DNA of 64,000 nt, from positions 132,724 through 196,723 of the forward strand of contig NZ_LXYG01000015.1 in assembly GCF_001650905.1 (NCBI RefSeq). Reading direction: 5' to 3'. Within the stretch, counting starts at the first letter, position 1. Every line of letters begins with the position of its first letter. Below, piece after piece: positions 53,035-63,288 of this stretch. The DNA comes from Balneola sp. EhC07. Its GTDB lineage: Bacteria > Bacteroidota > Rhodothermia > Balneolales > Balneolaceae. Under the pieces are notes generated by a model. The model made no database searches. It was not told the DNA's origin and worked only from the letters and a program-made list of their open reading frames with translations. The position numbers and the translations under genes are program-made.

Positions 53035-54648
53035 TTGAGATTGATACATCACATAAACGTGTTACTTGTTGTAACATTATTTTTTTCCTGTGCTACGCCC
53101 ATTGCCCCAACTGGTGGTCCGGCGGATAAAGTTGGTCCCAAGGTAGAAGAAACCTCCCCAAGAACAGGAACCGTTAACTTTGATGGAAGGGAAGTCAGTT
53201 TCGAGTTTTCTGAATTTGTTAACAGATCTTCTTTCGAAAAAGAATTAATTATAGAGCCTGATCTGAGTATTGATTACGAAGTTAAATGGAGAAGAAAAAC
53301 GGCTACCGTTGAATTTAAAAGTGATCTCCCTGATTCAACAACAGTGATCATAACGGTTGGAGGAAATACTACTGATACGCGAAGTAATAAAATTGGAGCG
53401 CCAATTCAACTAGCGGTATCAACAGGGGATGAGATCGACAAAGGTGAGATATTAGGTAGATTGCGAAACGCTGAGACAGGAGAAGCTCAAACTGGAGTAA
53501 AGGTTTTATTATACAGGGAGCCATTTGATCTAACTAAGCCGGCCAATTATTCGTCCGAACCTGATACCGGTGGAGTTTTCAGATTCGGGTATTTACGTGA
53601 AGGAAGGTACAAGGCGTTTGCTCTGGAAGACAGAAACAGAAATAAGATATGGGATGCTGAAAATGAAATTGCGCGTCCGTTGAATGCCGAGTTCATCACT
53701 TTATCTGATAATGGAAAAGACACGCTGGATGTTGCATACTGGTTTGAGGTAGACACATTAAAGCCAAAGCTACAGGCCATAGGCTTGCTTTCTACTCAGC
53801 GAATGAGATTGCGTTTTGGGGAAGAAGTCAGATTTACGCCACAAACAAGTATTTCAATTGAAGACTCATCCGGAAATGAGTATACAACAGCTTTCCCTCT
53901 TTATATTCCTGAAGAGGAACCATTTATCGCTTTTGCATATGCAAGGCAACCGCTAACTGCCAATTCAAGTTACAGACTGAATATTACCGGAATTTCAGAT
54001 CCTTCGGGAAATGAAGCAATAGGCCTGGAAGAAAGCTTTTTAGGAAGTGATCAGGAAGACACGGTAAGTCAGGATATTTTAACTTTTAATGGTGAAAACG
54101 GTCTTTATCCTGATCAAAGTTTGATTGTGGAATTTATTCGTCCAATTTCGCAACAGGAAGTTGTTGATTCCACGGTAGTAATTGAAGGAGATGTAGATTT
54201 TAAGAATTGGCCGAATATCACTGTTCAGGATAATAAACTCACTATTCCGCCACAGCAAAATTGGTTAGAGGGTGTAGATTATAAATTCCTTGTCTGGAAT
54301 CCCAAAAGCAGAAGACGTCAACTTATTGATCCTAATATCTGGGATCCGGTTAATTTTGGGGGCATTGAAATCGATGTAACATCTCCAGATTCAACAAAGG
54401 CATTCAGGCTTCAGTTATATGATGATAAGAATACATTTTCAATTGATTCTACCTTCTCGAATTTTATCTCAATAGAAGATATACCTCCCATAAAATATAC
54501 ATTGGTTCTATTTCAGGACATGAATGGAAATGGGATCTGGGATTACGGTTCTGTTGATCCCTATATAAAGCCGGAGCCTTACTATATTCAGCAAAACATT
54601 AACATCCAGCGTGGATTTACTTCAGAAGTAAAAATAGATTTTAGATAA
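53035..54648 (+). CDS. Ig-like (Big_5-type) lipoprotein
   Basis: The protein has 537 residues. The start is TTG at 53035 (or TTG at 53041); no ATG precedes the lipobox LFFSCATP near residue 19. After it comes PIAPTGGPADKVGPKVEETS and then a Big_5 strand pattern (REVSFEFSEFVNRSSFEKEL). Similar lipoproteins are common in Bacteroidota, near envelope genes; function unknown. The C-terminus has a DMNGNGIWDYG Ca-binding-like element. It overlaps the MscS gene by one base (TAATG). Confidence 0.8.
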   Translation: MRLIHHINVLLVVTLFFSCATPIAPTGGPADKVGPKVEETSPRTGTVNFDGREVSFEFSEFVNRSSFEKELIIEPDLSIDYEVKWRRKTATVEFKSDLPDSTTVIITVGGNTTDTRSNKIGAPIQLAVSTGDEIDKGEILGRLRNAETGEAQTGVKVLLYREPFDLTKPANYSSEPDTGGVFRFGYLREGRYKAFALEDRNRNKIWDAENEIARPLNAEFITLSDNGKDTLDVAYWFEVDTLKPKLQAIGLLSTQRMRLRFGEEVRFTPQTSISIEDSSGNEYTTAFPLYIPEEEPFIAFAYARQPLTANSSYRLNITGISDPSGNEAIGLEESFLGSDQEDTVSQDILTFNGENGLYPDQSLIVEFIRPISQQEVVDSTVVIEGDVDFKNWPNITVQDNKLTIPPQQNWLEGVDYKFLVWNPKSRRRQLIDPNIWDPVNFGGIEIDVTSPDSTKAFRLQLYDDKNTFSIDSTFSNFISIEDIPPIKYTLVLFQDMNGNGIWDYGSVDPYIKPEPYYIQQNINIQRGFTSEVKIDFR

Positions 54649-55523
54649 TGGACGCGATTAAAGACTTGATACCGGAACAGTACTTGATACTTGTATCCAT
54701 CGGGATAATTCTCTTTTTAACAATATTAGCTGCAGCTGTATCAGCCAGACTTTTCAGAAGAGCAATTAAGATCTCGGAAAAAGAAGAGGGGCTTTCAGAT
54801 CTCACCAACTTAAAATTCCTGAAAAGAGGAGTAACCGTTCTGATCTATTTGGTTGGGATCGGTTTTTCAATCTACATAGTTCCTGAGTTCAGAGTGGTTG
54901 CAAAAGGGATGTTTGCCAGTGCCGGTTTATTGGCTATTGCCATTGGTTTTGCGGCTCAACAAGCGCTTGCGAATATTGTAAGTGGTATTTTTATAGTCAT
55001 TTTTAAACCGTATAAAATTGGCGACAGACTATCACTGCAAACTACTTTAAATGGAGTTGTAGAGGACATCAACCTAAGACATACTGTTATTCGTAATTTT
55101 GAAAACAAGCGCATTATTATTCCTAATTCGGTAATCAGTAACGAAGTGCTCATTAATTCGAATTACGGAGATGATAAGATCATAAAATGGATCGATCTCG
55201 GTATTAGCTACGACTCTGATATTGATCTGGCTCGAAAAATCATGCAGGAAGAGGTAGAAGCTCATCCCAATTTTATTGATGGCAGAAATGCTGAACAAAA
55301 AGAGGCGGGAGAACCTTTAGTACCGGTCAGAGTTATTTCTTTTGGGGATTCATCCGTAAACCTCAGAGCCTGGGCATGGGCAGAAGATCCTCCGAAGGCA
55401 TTTGTATTGGGAACAGATCTTAATGAAAGCATCAAAAAACGTTTCGACAAAGAAGGAATTGAAATTCCGTTCCCATACAGGACATTGGTTTATAAAGAGA
55501 ACAAGAATAACAAAAAGATATGA
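54648..55523 (+). CDS. MscS-family mechanosensitive channel
   Basis: The protein has 291 residues. Three membrane helices lie near 13-33, 63-82 and 86-115; the last is the pore helix with AIGFAAQQALANIVSGIFI. The beta domain follows with KIGDRLSLQTTLNGVVEDIN and IIIPNSVISNEVLIN, as in MscS. It releases solutes on osmotic downshock through the inner membrane. It is coupled to both neighbours: TAATG before, ATGA after. Confidence 0.93.
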   Translation: MDAIKDLIPEQYLILVSIGIILFLTILAAAVSARLFRRAIKISEKEEGLSDLTNLKFLKRGVTVLIYLVGIGFSIYIVPEFRVVAKGMFASAGLLAIAIGFAAQQALANIVSGIFIVIFKPYKIGDRLSLQTTLNGVVEDINLRHTVIRNFENKRIIIPNSVISNEVLINSNYGDDKIIKWIDLGISYDSDIDLARKIMQEEVEAHPNFIDGRNAEQKEAGEPLVPVRVISFGDSSVNLRAWAWAEDPPKAFVLGTDLNESIKKRFDKEGIEIPFPYRTLVYKENKNNKKI

Positions 55524-56080
55524 TGAGGGTGGGTGTACAATTTTTCAAATCAGGAATATGTGTAGCATTTTTAATGGTCCTGACTACGAACGTTAATGCA
55601 CAGCATGAAATTAGATCACTTAGCACCGCTGAAGTTGAAAGTTGGATGAAAACCAGAATCGAAACTCATAAACTAGAGAGAGAATATAGGGCTAACGCAG
55701 AGAAGTATGACAGTGTGGTAGAAGCTTACTTTAAAGCCAGAGATGAATATCTGGTGAAGAATGGTTGGGATGTTCAGGAGTTTAAAGATATTGAAAGCGC
55801 GATCTATGATACCATAACCGGTATAGACGAACAGGAATCCATCGACGAAGAAAAAAAAGAGTTGCAATCTGAGGTAGACGCAGTAAATAAGAATGAATAT
55901 TTAACTGCTGAGCAAAAAAAAGAGATCGTGGACGGAATGTATAAGGTTTTTGAAATACGCCAGGAAATGGTGGATGCTACAAAGCACAATTGGCCCGCAG
56001 TAAAACCATATCGTGAGAAAATAAGAGTGCTAAACGATTGGATGGCCGGCAATATCTCTGACCCGCCAACTATAGAGTGA
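55520..56080 (+). CDS. Secreted helical protein of unknown family
   Basis: The protein has 186 residues with a signal peptide ending about VNAQ (residue 28). The mature part is charged and helical, with a coiled-coil-like segment (about 35-150). It overlaps the MscS stop by four bases, so the two are coupled. No known partner. Directly after it the cassette region begins. Confidence 0.7.
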   Translation: MMRVGVQFFKSGICVAFLMVLTTNVNAQHEIRSLSTAEVESWMKTRIETHKLEREYRANAEKYDSVVEAYFKARDEYLVKNGWDVQEFKDIESAIYDTITGIDEQESIDEEKKELQSEVDAVNKNEYLTAEQKKEIVDGMYKVFEIRQEMVDATKHNWPAVKPYREKIRVLNDWMAGNISDPPTIE

Positions 56081-56250
56081 TTTATTATCTCATTTCTAAA
56101 TAATCCTAACTAAGTAAGACTAAACATTTACAGTCGCTCTTAGTGCTTGTTTTATTTGATGCTTTTGCTATCTTGAGGTTCAATTTTATGCGACGTCTTA
56201 TAAGATAACCTGTGTTGTAATTAATATGTTATGTGTACAATTAAAGCGAT

Positions 56251-56910
56251 ATGATTTTACTTCTTCACCATCCTGTAAACTTCTTAATTCAGAATAAAGA
56301 CATTATAGATGTTCTCCTGAATATTCTTGACACTATTATTTTAATACTAGCTACAGTTCTCTCAATCTATGGATTTAGAACTTGGAGAATTGAATTAAAG
56401 GGCAAAACAAAATTTGAGCTTTCTAAAAATATAATAGCCACTGCCTACAAAATACGAGATCGTATCAATCAAGTACGAAATCCATTTGTATCAATTCATG
56501 AATTTAAGGACAGAGAAAAAAAAGGTTACGAAACTCAGTATCAAGAAAGAGCCTCTGATTCATTTTTTGCATTTACAAATAGATTCAATGAACTCCAAAA
56601 ACAACTTGATGAGTGGTATTCTTTAAAAATTGAAGCAGAAGCTATATTTGGAAAAGATCACAGGCAGTTGTTAGACAAATTAGACGAAATTTGTTCTGAT
56701 TTATGGTGGGCAATAAAGTTATTTCATGAAAATAAGTATCACAATAACTTTGATGATACTAAACACAAAAAATACGAAAACATCATATATGGTATTTATC
56801 CTGGAAAATATGAGAAAGACACAGGTTTAGACAACACTAATGGTGGATTTCAAGAACGCTTTAATAAAGTTATCAATGAAATACAGAGTAAATTTGAAAC
56901 ACATTTATAA
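56251..56910 (+). CDS. Cassette 1: membrane-anchored protein of unknown function
   Basis: The protein has 219 residues. One membrane helix (about 18-42, IIDVLLNILDTIILILATVL) is followed by a soluble, charged helical region with aromatic-rich patches (SDLWWAIKLFH). No family recognised. The segment before the start contains GTTATGTGTAC about 25 bases upstream, possibly the right end of an attC or attI site. An attC site follows within ten bases of the stop. Codon use looks more AT-rich than in the housekeeping genes nearby. Confidence 0.7.
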   Translation: MILLLHHPVNFLIQNKDIIDVLLNILDTIILILATVLSIYGFRTWRIELKGKTKFELSKNIIATAYKIRDRINQVRNPFVSIHEFKDREKKGYETQYQERASDSFFAFTNRFNELQKQLDEWYSLKIEAEAIFGKDHRQLLDKLDEICSDLWWAIKLFHENKYHNNFDDTKHKKYENIIYGIYPGKYEKDTGLDNTNGGFQERFNKVINEIQSKFETHL

Positions 56911-56915
56911 AGTAC

Positions 56916-57005
56916 AGATAACAAGTGTTTCAAGTCGGACTCGTTTAGGGTTCGAAACTTTAATAACTAAACCAGACTCACCGTTTAAGCGCTGGGTCGT
57001 TAGGT
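56916..57005 (+). repeat. attC site 1 (integron cassette)
   Basis: R'' region is GATAACAAG at 56917-56925 and the right site is GTTAGGT at 56999-57005, an exact GTTRRRY. The arms TGTTTCAAGTCGGACTC and GACTCACCGTTTAAGCGC fold back on each other with a few unpaired bases. Layout and motifs resemble VCR sites. Confidence 0.8.
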
Positions 57006-57013
57006 GCTTACTA

Positions 57014-58070
57014 ATGAAGAAATTGTCAAAATTATTATCATCCTCTTTGGCTGTTATTTCTTTATTGCTTTTTTTTTGAGTTGTAAAGAGCATGTACCTG
57101 AGTACATTTCATTAATACCTGATTCTGAATCTTTTGAATATTTAACTCCACAAGATTGGGCTAATGTTCAGACTGATACTACAATCATCGATTTTTGTAT
57201 GATAATGATAATGATGCCATTTTATCCATGGTAACAGATATCCTATATACTTCAAATGGGATGTATTGGATTTCTGACTTAACCACTGGAAAACTTTTCG
57301 AGTTTCATTCAGATGGAAAATTTAATCGTGAATTGTTTAGACGAGGAAAAGGCCCATCTGAAATACTGAGGCCGGTTTCACTTGCGTTAAGTCAAACTTC
57401 CGATATCTATATTTTAGATACTGACCAGCAGTTGATAATGGTCTCAGATACTAATGGTGTGGAAAAAACTCGTTATCATTTAAAGAATTTACCGAATTCA
57501 TTTGGTGGTAATAAGTTAACCATATTAAGTAATAACGAATTACTTTGGCCTACTTATCGCCAACCTTATGTTTTGTCAATACGTGATTCTTTGGGAAATA
57601 TTCAAAAGAATTTAATTAAACGTTTAATACCTCAAGGACATCACCCAAGTATGCATAATAATATTACGTATGACATTGTCCCGTCTAAAAATATCTTATT
57701 ATACGCATATCAAGGCACGCCAATTATTTTTGGGAATATCGATGGTAGAAAAATAATGATTAATCTAGAACCTGAATCTGAATTAGATGAATTGAATACA
57801 ACATTTGACCTTCGTCCAATTAATGAAGCGACTACCGTTTCAGTTTTAATAAGAGAGATTTTTTATAAAGACGATATGATCTGGGTTGCATATAAATCGA
57901 ATTTATATGAAATACCACTTGATCGAAGTTCAGAGATAATCAAGCATACGTTAGTTGACCACAAAAGAGAACAGGTTTATTATCAACCTGTGTTTAATAC
58001 AAAATCTGACATATTTCTAGTTAATTATAATAAAGCTCAGATTTATAAATTTCCAATATCAAGAAACTAA
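57014..58070 (+). pseudogene. Cassette 2: 6-bladed beta-propeller lipoprotein, broken by two frameshifts
   Basis: ATG at 57014, nine bases after attC site 1, starts a signal peptide (MKKLSKLLSSSLAVISLLLF). The frame stops in a run of nine T at 57069-57077; with one more T it runs into the lipobox FLSCKEHVPEYIS. This second frame reads DTTIIDF and then breaks at a run of five T at 57192-57196; one more T joins it to LYDNDNDAILSMVTDI. From there 290 residues are open to 58070 with propeller-like repeats (SGMYWISDLTTGKLFEF style strands; DIYILDTDQQLIMV). Full length would be about 350 residues. Two one-base losses in T-runs may be genuine decay or sequencing error. Confidence 0.75.
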
Positions 58071-58086
58071 ACCAATTAATTTCTGC

Positions 58087-58191
58087 GAATAACAAGCGTT
58101 TCAAGCGGACTCCCCGAATGCTCGGGGCAGGCTGGTTCGAAACTTTTTTAATTTTAACACGACTCGCCGCTTAAACGCAGGGTCGTTAGCT
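58087..58191 (+). repeat. attC site 2 (integron cassette)
   Basis: The left half has GAATAACAAGCGTTTCAAGC and the right half CCGCTTAAACGC then GTTAGCT (58185-58191). The arms GCGTTTCAAGCGG and CCGCTTAAACGC pair. A further hairpin CCCCGA-ATGC-TCGGGG at 58112-58127 is inserted between the arms. Confidence 0.8.
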
Positions 58192-58200
58192 ATTTTAAAT

Positions 58201-58809
58201 ATGCCCAAGCTTATTCTTTTACTTTTAATGGTATTCTCTTTTGCTTGCACTGAATCAAAAGAGGATTTTGATACTTCTCCTTTTGGCGAACCAAAGTTTA
58301 TTCCCTACACACCTTTTAGTGATCTAATTGATGCTGTATTAGTATTTCAAAAAAAACATGGAGAAATGCCAAAAGAGCTATCCTCGTTAAAAACACTGTC
58401 TCGCCAAGACTACATTGACGCGTGTATAACTGATGGAATTGAAGATTCTATATTGGTTGATGATACCCATTTAAATTTCTTTTCTGAGTCCGGTTCAAGT
58501 TTTAAAATTATTCCATCTGGTTTGGAAATACATTTTTTATCTAATGATTCTGCATATACAATTTTGGGAGAGTGGAGCGAAAGTCTCTACTCATCGGACT
58601 TTGATGCTTATACTTTTGCGACATTTGATATTAGTGTTATGATCGAGAAAGGAAAAGGAGTTATGAAACTAGACCTTGATTCTAATAAAACAGTAATCAC
58701 TATTGAAGAATTAACGGGTAGTTATGGGCTTTATCCCGCCCGGGAATTTCATATAATAAATGAGAAAACCACTTATGAAAACACTGAGCTCCTTTGCTTT
58801 GAAGAGTAA
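58201..58809 (+). CDS. Cassette 3: short lipoprotein of unknown family
   Basis: The protein has 202 residues. A signal peptide and lipobox (MVFSFACTES) lie near residue 16. The mature part is acidic and mixed alpha/beta, with a type-IV-pilin-like style helix absent. PFSDLIDAVLVFQKKHGEMP resembles the start of pseudopilin-type or DUF domains, but I assign no family. The start is ten bases after the attC-2 right site and its stop is nine bases before attC 3. Confidence 0.7.
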   Translation: MPKLILLLLMVFSFACTESKEDFDTSPFGEPKFIPYTPFSDLIDAVLVFQKKHGEMPKELSSLKTLSRQDYIDACITDGIEDSILVDDTHLNFFSESGSSFKIIPSGLEIHFLSNDSAYTILGEWSESLYSSDFDAYTFATFDISVMIEKGKGVMKLDLDSNKTVITIEELTGSYGLYPAREFHIINEKTTYENTELLCFEE

Positions 58810-58817
58810 TGAGAAAA

Positions 58818-58899
58818 TGCCTAAAAAGTGTTTTAACTTAGGGTACAAAGCTTTAATAATTAAAACCAGACTTGCCGAATAAACGCCGGGCCGTTATGT
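58818..58899 (+). repeat. attC site 3 (degenerate)
   Basis: The left site GCCTAAA (58819-58825) is close to RYYYAAC and the right site is GTTATGT (58893-58899). The arms AAGTGTTTTAACTT and GAATAAACGCC pair only partly. It lies between cassette 3 and the toxin gene, so it is consistent with an aged site. Confidence 0.6.
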
Positions 58900-58972
58900 T
58901 CTTCATTTACGTCCCCATTCTTTCGCTATAAAATTTATTTGATAATGTTCGCATATATGCTAACTTTAAGAA

Positions 58973-59323
58973 ATGCGCGTTATCAAGTTTTACCGAACAA
59001 AAACCGGGAATTGTCCTGTCGAAGATTTTTTACAAAGTCTTCCTGATAAGCAATCCAAGAAAGTGGCCTGGACACTTCGTGTTGTTCGTGATTTAGAACA
59101 GGTTCCCGCTCAGTATTTGAAGAAGCTTAAAAGCACCGATGATATTTGGGAAGTTCGTGCAACGCTTGGAAACAACACTTTTCGATTGTTGGGATTCTTT
59201 GACGGGCCAAAACTAATTGTATTAACTAGTGGTTTTGCTAAGAAGACAAATAAAGTCCCAAAACAGGAAATTGAGACTGCCGAAGAACGTAAACATGATT
59301 ATTACCGGAGGAAAGAACAATGA
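58973..59323 (+). CDS. higB: Cassette 4a: HigB-like toxin (Gp49-like family)
   Basis: The protein has 116 residues. It begins [20 protein letters not shown], then [39 protein letters not shown] with [20 protein letters not shown], the RelE/HigB-type fold of phage-derived Gp49-like proteins. Such toxins cleave mRNA on the ribosome. It overlaps the antitoxin gene by four bases (ATGA). Toxin-antitoxin modules are frequent in cassette arrays, where they may stabilise the array. Confidence 0.9.
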   Translation: MRVIKFYRTKTGNCPVEDFLQSLPDKQSKKVAWTLRVVRDLEQVPAQYLKKLKSTDDIWEVRATLGNNTFRLLGFFDGPKLIVLTSGFAKKTNKVPKQEIETAEERKHDYYRRKEQ

Positions 59324-59601
59324 GTAAAGATGATTTAGAAATTTTTATTGATCAAAAGAAAGCCGAAAGCCCGGAGTTTGCTGAAAACTTTGAGGAAGGA
59401 TACCTCAATTTCAAGATTGGAGTAATTCTTCGTCAGGCCCGTGAAAATATGGGAGCAACTCAGGCTGATGTCGCCGAGAAGTTGAACACCACGAAATCAG
59501 TGATTTCCAGAATGGAAAATCATGCCGAGGATATTAAACTTTCTACGCTTACCAAATATGCGAAGGCATTAGGTAAAAAAGTGAAGCTCGAAATCCAGTA
59601 A
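59320..59601 (+). CDS. higA: Cassette 4b: HigA-like XRE-family antitoxin
   Basis: The protein has 93 residues. A helix-rich N-terminus precedes an XRE HTH at about 45-90: [20 protein letters not shown] then [12 protein letters not shown]. It likely binds and neutralises the HigB-like toxin and represses their operon. The start overlaps the toxin stop. Half an attC site follows ten bases after the stop. Confidence 0.9.
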   Translation: MSKDDLEIFIDQKKAESPEFAENFEEGYLNFKIGVILRQARENMGATQADVAEKLNTTKSVISRMENHAEDIKLSTLTKYAKALGKKVKLEIQ

Positions 59602-59610
59602 ATTCAAAAC

Positions 59611-59630
59611 ATAACAAGGCGTTTTAGCCT
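59611..59630 (+). repeat. Left half of an attC site (array end)
   Basis: ATAACAAGGCGTTTTAGCC matches the R''/L'' half of attC sites 1 and 2 (ATAACAAG, GTTTNA). No GTTRRRY right half follows; instead the sequence passes into a GC-containing hairpin (TCCGC-T-GCGGA near 59652). The array seems to have been cut here. Confidence 0.55.
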
Positions 59631-59713
59631 CGTTTCGTAGCTCCGCTGCGGAACTCAATATGGGAGCTCACCTCCACATTTTTTATCAATAGATTATTCG
59701 ATAATCATTTTAC

Positions 59714-59743
59714 AGCTTCTTATTTAATAAGGGGCTTTTTTTT
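59714..59743 (+). terminator. Rho-independent terminator between the cassettes and icmF
   Basis: AGCTTCTTAT pairs with ATAAGGGGCT (two G-U pairs) around TTA, followed by a run of eight T residues. It would stop cassette-array transcripts before icmF. Confidence 0.75.
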
Positions 59744-59788
59744 GGTATTTTGGAATCGCTTCCATGAAATCATAATTAAAGCATACGT

Positions 59789-62700
59789 ATGTCGATCAAG
59801 ACAGAAAAAAAATCTACAGAACTTAAAGAAGATAAGTATCCATTTAGCTTAACAAAGCCTCATAAACCTACACATAAGGTTCGTTTTGTAACGGCTGCCA
59901 GTTTATTTGATGGTCATGATGCCAGTATCAATATCATGCGTAGAATTTTGCAAAGCAGTGGGGTAGAGGTTATTCATCTCGGCCACAATCGCTCTGTGCA
60001 TGAAATTGTTAATTGCGCTATTCAGGAAGATGTTCAGGGAATTGCCATTAGCTCGTATCAGGGTGGGCACGTTGAGTATTTCAAATACATGATCGAATTG
60101 TTGGAAGAGCAAGGAGCGGGACATATCAAAGTATTTGGTGGCGGCGGCGGAGTGATCGTTCAGGATGAAATCGACGATCTTCATAATGCAGGAGTTTCCC
60201 GGATCTTTTCTGTGGACGACGGAAGTGAAATGGGATTGCAGGGAATGATCAATTACATGATCCATGAGTGCGATTATGACCCGGTTACAAAAACTGAGAT
60301 AGATATTGAAAAAGTACTCGATAAAGAGCCAAAAGCGATTGCAAGAGCTATCACTGCGCTGGAAAACGGAAATGGAGAGTTATTAAGTTTCTCTGATAAA
60401 CAGCTGTTAAAGGAAGACGGAAAACCTCTTAAAGCAAAATCTGAGAAAACGATTCCTGTACTGGGAATCACAGGAACAGGTGGTGCAGGAAAGAGTTCAT
60501 TGACAGACGAAATCGTATTACGCTTTCTAACAGAGTTTGAAGACATCACCATCGGAATTATTTCTGTAGATCCTTCCAAAATTAAGACAGGAGGAGCGCT
60601 GCTTGGTGATCGCATAAGAATGAACAGTATCGACACAGAACGCGTGTATATGCGAAGTCTGGCGACCAGGGCGTCGAACAGAAGCACAAGTGCAGCTCTT
60701 ACAGGAGCAATTGAATTGTACAAACAAGCTGGTTTCGATCTGATCATCGTAGAAACCAGTGGAATTGGTCAAAGTGGTACTGAGATCGTAGATATATCAG
60801 ATATACCAATTTATGTGATGACCAGCGAATATGGTGCAGCCACACAGCTAGAGAAGATCAATATGTTAGATCTCGCTGAAATTGTGGTGTTAAACAAATT
60901 TGAAAAGAAAGGTTCGTTAGATGCTTACAGAGATATTCGTAAGCAAATGATTCGTAATCGTGGCGAATGGCATGCTAAACCTGAAGATATGCCGGTGTAT
61001 CCAACGATAGCTGCTCAGTTCAATGACAAAGGAGTTAACAATCTGTTTGCTGCTATTGTTGAAAAGATCAACGAAAGATACAGCTTTGAATGGGAGCCTA
61101 AACTCTATACCGATGCTTCACCTGCAGAAGATATTCAGGCCCAGGCGATCATTCCCGGAAAGAGAGTTCGTTATTTAAGTGAGATTTCAGAGACGATCAG
61201 AAATTACCATGATTGGGCAGAACAACAATCTGAAATAGCCTCCAGATTATCTGAGGTTAATGGTACGCTGAATCAACTAAGTAATTGGAAGCCAGATAAT
61301 AAAGAATTATTGGAAAACGATCTTTCGAAAATGAAAGAACACTGGATCTCTAAGTTGGATGTGGCTCCAAAAAAGATCTTAGATGGTTGGGATGATCTGT
61401 ATGAACGATACAAACAAGAGACTTTTGATGTAAAGATCCGAGATCGGGTTATCAAAAATGAATTGTACAGAGAATCTTTAAGCGGTTTAAAAATTCCTCG
61501 CGTAGCAATGCCGGATACCAAACACGAAGGAGAGAGGCTTAAGTTTGCATTAAAAGAAAATCTCCCCGGTTATTTTCCGTATACCGCAGGTGTATTTCCA
61601 TTCAAGCGCGAAGGAGAGGATCCAACCAGAATGTTTGCAGGGGAAGGAACTCCGGAGCGAACCAATAAGCGATTCCATTTTGTTAGCGAAGGATTGGAAG
61701 CAGCACGACTTTCCACTGCATTTGATTCAGTGACATTGTATGGAGAAGATCCCGGTTATCGTCCTGATATTTACGGAAAGGTCGGTAATTCAGGTGTAAG
61801 CATTTGTACACTGGATGACATGAAGAAACTTTACTCCGGTTTTGAGCTTACCAAGCCAACTACTTCTGTATCAATGACTATCAACGGTCCGGCACCAATG
61901 ATCTTAGCTATGTTTATGAATACAGCTATCGATCAGGAAGTAGAAAGATATCTGAAGTCAGAAGGGAAATGGGAGCAAGCGATCAAGGATGTTAAAGCGA
62001 AGTATGAGAAGCTTGGATTACCGGTTCCGAAGTACTCAAATGAGATTCCTGCAGGGAATGATGAGTTCGGTTTAGGTTTACTTGGAATGACAGGCGACGA
62101 AGTTATTGATGCTGAAACCTACAATCAGATCAAGGAAAAAACACTTTCGTCAGTTCGTGGAACTGTTCAGGCTGATATCCTGAAAGAAGATCAGGCGCAG
62201 AACACTTGTATTTTCTCTACAGAATTTGCTCTTAAAATGATGGGAGACATACAGGAATACTTTACAGAGCACAAAGTTCGTAATTATTACTCTGTTTCAA
62301 TCTCGGGATATCATATCGCTGAAGCGGGAGCCAATCCGGTCACCCAGGCTGCACTTACACTGGCAAACGGATTTACTTATGTGGAGTATTATTTAGCTCG
62401 CGGATTAAATATCGATGATTTCGCTCATAATCTGTCGTTCTTTTTCAGTAATGGATTAGATCCTGAATATGCAGTGATCGGGCGTGTAGCGCGTCGCATT
62501 TGGGCGGTAGCGATGAGAAAGAAATACGAAGCCAATGATCGTTCTCAGAAGTTGAAATATCATATTCAAACCAGTGGTCGTTCGTTGCATGCGCAGGAGA
62601 TTCAGTTCAATGATATCCGTACTACATTACAAGCATTATTAGCAATTTATGATAATTGTAATTCATTGCACACCAACGCTTACGATGAAGCAATTACAAC

Positions 62701-63259
62701 ACCGACTGAAGAGTCTGTACGTCGTGCATTAGCTATTCAGATGATCATTAACAAAGAGATGGGAACGGCGAAAAATGAGAACATCAATCAAGGTTCTTAT
62801 TTCATTTCTGAATTGACCGATATGGTGGAAGAAGCCATTCTTACCGAGTTCGATCGAATCACGGAACGTGGTGGAGTTCTCGGAGCAATGGAAAGTATGT
62901 ACCAACGCGGAAAGATCCAGGATGAAAGCCTGTATTACGAAACCAAGAAACATACCGGCGAACTGCCGATCATCGGCGTAAATACTTTCCTGAAGGAAGG
63001 AGCCGGTGAGGAAGAGCAAAAGCCGATCGAGCTGATCCGTTCTACTGAAGAAGAGAAGAAGCAACAGATCGACAACTTAGAAGCCTTCTGGAAACGAAAT
63101 GAAGACAGAAATGCTGAAGCTATTGAGCGCTTGAAGGAAGTTGCCCGAAACAACGGAAACTTATTCGATGAACTCATGGAAACCGTGAAAGTAGCTTCGC
63201 TGGGACAGATCTCTCATGCTTTGTATGAAGTTGGTGGGCAGTACAGGCGTAATATGTAA
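59789..63259 (+). CDS. icmF: Fused isobutyryl-CoA mutase (IcmF)
   Basis: The protein has 1156 residues, the IcmF length. It joins in order an N-terminal B12-binding domain (about 30-160, [11 protein letters not shown] with Asp41 and His43; the last DxHxxG position is Ser), a G-protein chaperone domain (P-loop GTGGAGKSS at 229-237; LNKFEKKG as the NKxD-like region), a linker, and the acyl-CoA mutase TIM barrel with [19 protein letters not shown] and [20 protein letters not shown]. It interconverts isobutyryl- and n-butyryl-CoA using adenosylcobalamin. Whether a pivalyl-CoA preference applies cannot be judged by eye. It is preceded by a terminator and is probably monocistronic. Confidence 0.96.
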   Translation: MSIKTEKKSTELKEDKYPFSLTKPHKPTHKVRFVTAASLFDGHDASINIMRRILQSSGVEVIHLGHNRSVHEIVNCAIQEDVQGIAISSYQGGHVEYFKYMIELLEEQGAGHIKVFGGGGGVIVQDEIDDLHNAGVSRIFSVDDGSEMGLQGMINYMIHECDYDPVTKTEIDIEKVLDKEPKAIARAITALENGNGELLSFSDKQLLKEDGKPLKAKSEKTIPVLGITGTGGAGKSSLTDEIVLRFLTEFEDITIGIISVDPSKIKTGGALLGDRIRMNSIDTERVYMRSLATRASNRSTSAALTGAIELYKQAGFDLIIVETSGIGQSGTEIVDISDIPIYVMTSEYGAATQLEKINMLDLAEIVVLNKFEKKGSLDAYRDIRKQMIRNRGEWHAKPEDMPVYPTIAAQFNDKGVNNLFAAIVEKINERYSFEWEPKLYTDASPAEDIQAQAIIPGKRVRYLSEISETIRNYHDWAEQQSEIASRLSEVNGTLNQLSNWKPDNKELLENDLSKMKEHWISKLDVAPKKILDGWDDLYERYKQETFDVKIRDRVIKNELYRESLSGLKIPRVAMPDTKHEGERLKFALKENLPGYFPYTAGVFPFKREGEDPTRMFAGEGTPERTNKRFHFVSEGLEAARLSTAFDSVTLYGEDPGYRPDIYGKVGNSGVSICTLDDMKKLYSGFELTKPTTSVSMTINGPAPMILAMFMNTAIDQEVERYLKSEGKWEQAIKDVKAKYEKLGLPVPKYSNEIPAGNDEFGLGLLGMTGDEVIDAETYNQIKEKTLSSVRGTVQADILKEDQAQNTCIFSTEFALKMMGDIQEYFTEHKVRNYYSVSISGYHIAEAGANPVTQAALTLANGFTYVEYYLARGLNIDDFAHNLSFFFSNGLDPEYAVIGRVARRIWAVAMRKKYEANDRSQKLKYHIQTSGRSLHAQEIQFNDIRTTLQALLAIYDNCNSLHTNAYDEAITTPTEESVRRALAIQMIINKEMGTAKNENINQGSYFISELTDMVEEAILTEFDRITERGGVLGAMESMYQRGKIQDESLYYETKKHTGELPIIGVNTFLKEGAGEEEQKPIELIRSTEEEKKQQIDNLEAFWKRNEDRNAEAIERLKEVARNNGNLFDELMETVKVASLGQISHALYEVGGQYRRNM

Positions 63260-63267
63260 AGACCGTC

Positions 63268-63288
63268 ATCCTGAACTTGTTTCAGGAT
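63268..63288. repeat. REP-like hairpin after icmF
   Basis: ATCCTGAA-CTTGT-TTCAGGAT is an exact 8-bp inverted repeat in a GTCATCCTGAAC context that recurs in many bacterial genomes (recalled). It could end the icmF transcript only weakly, as it lacks a T-run. The 289-base gap to the next gene also holds CCAGCG-ATA-CGCTGG at 63514-63528; I see no gene in it. Confidence 0.6.

Noticed and set aside
57195..58070. An independent protein starting with TTG at 57195
   Set aside because: The N-terminal part would lack the signal peptide that the preceding frames supply in series (57014 and the lipobox FLSC), so one frameshifted gene is better supported.
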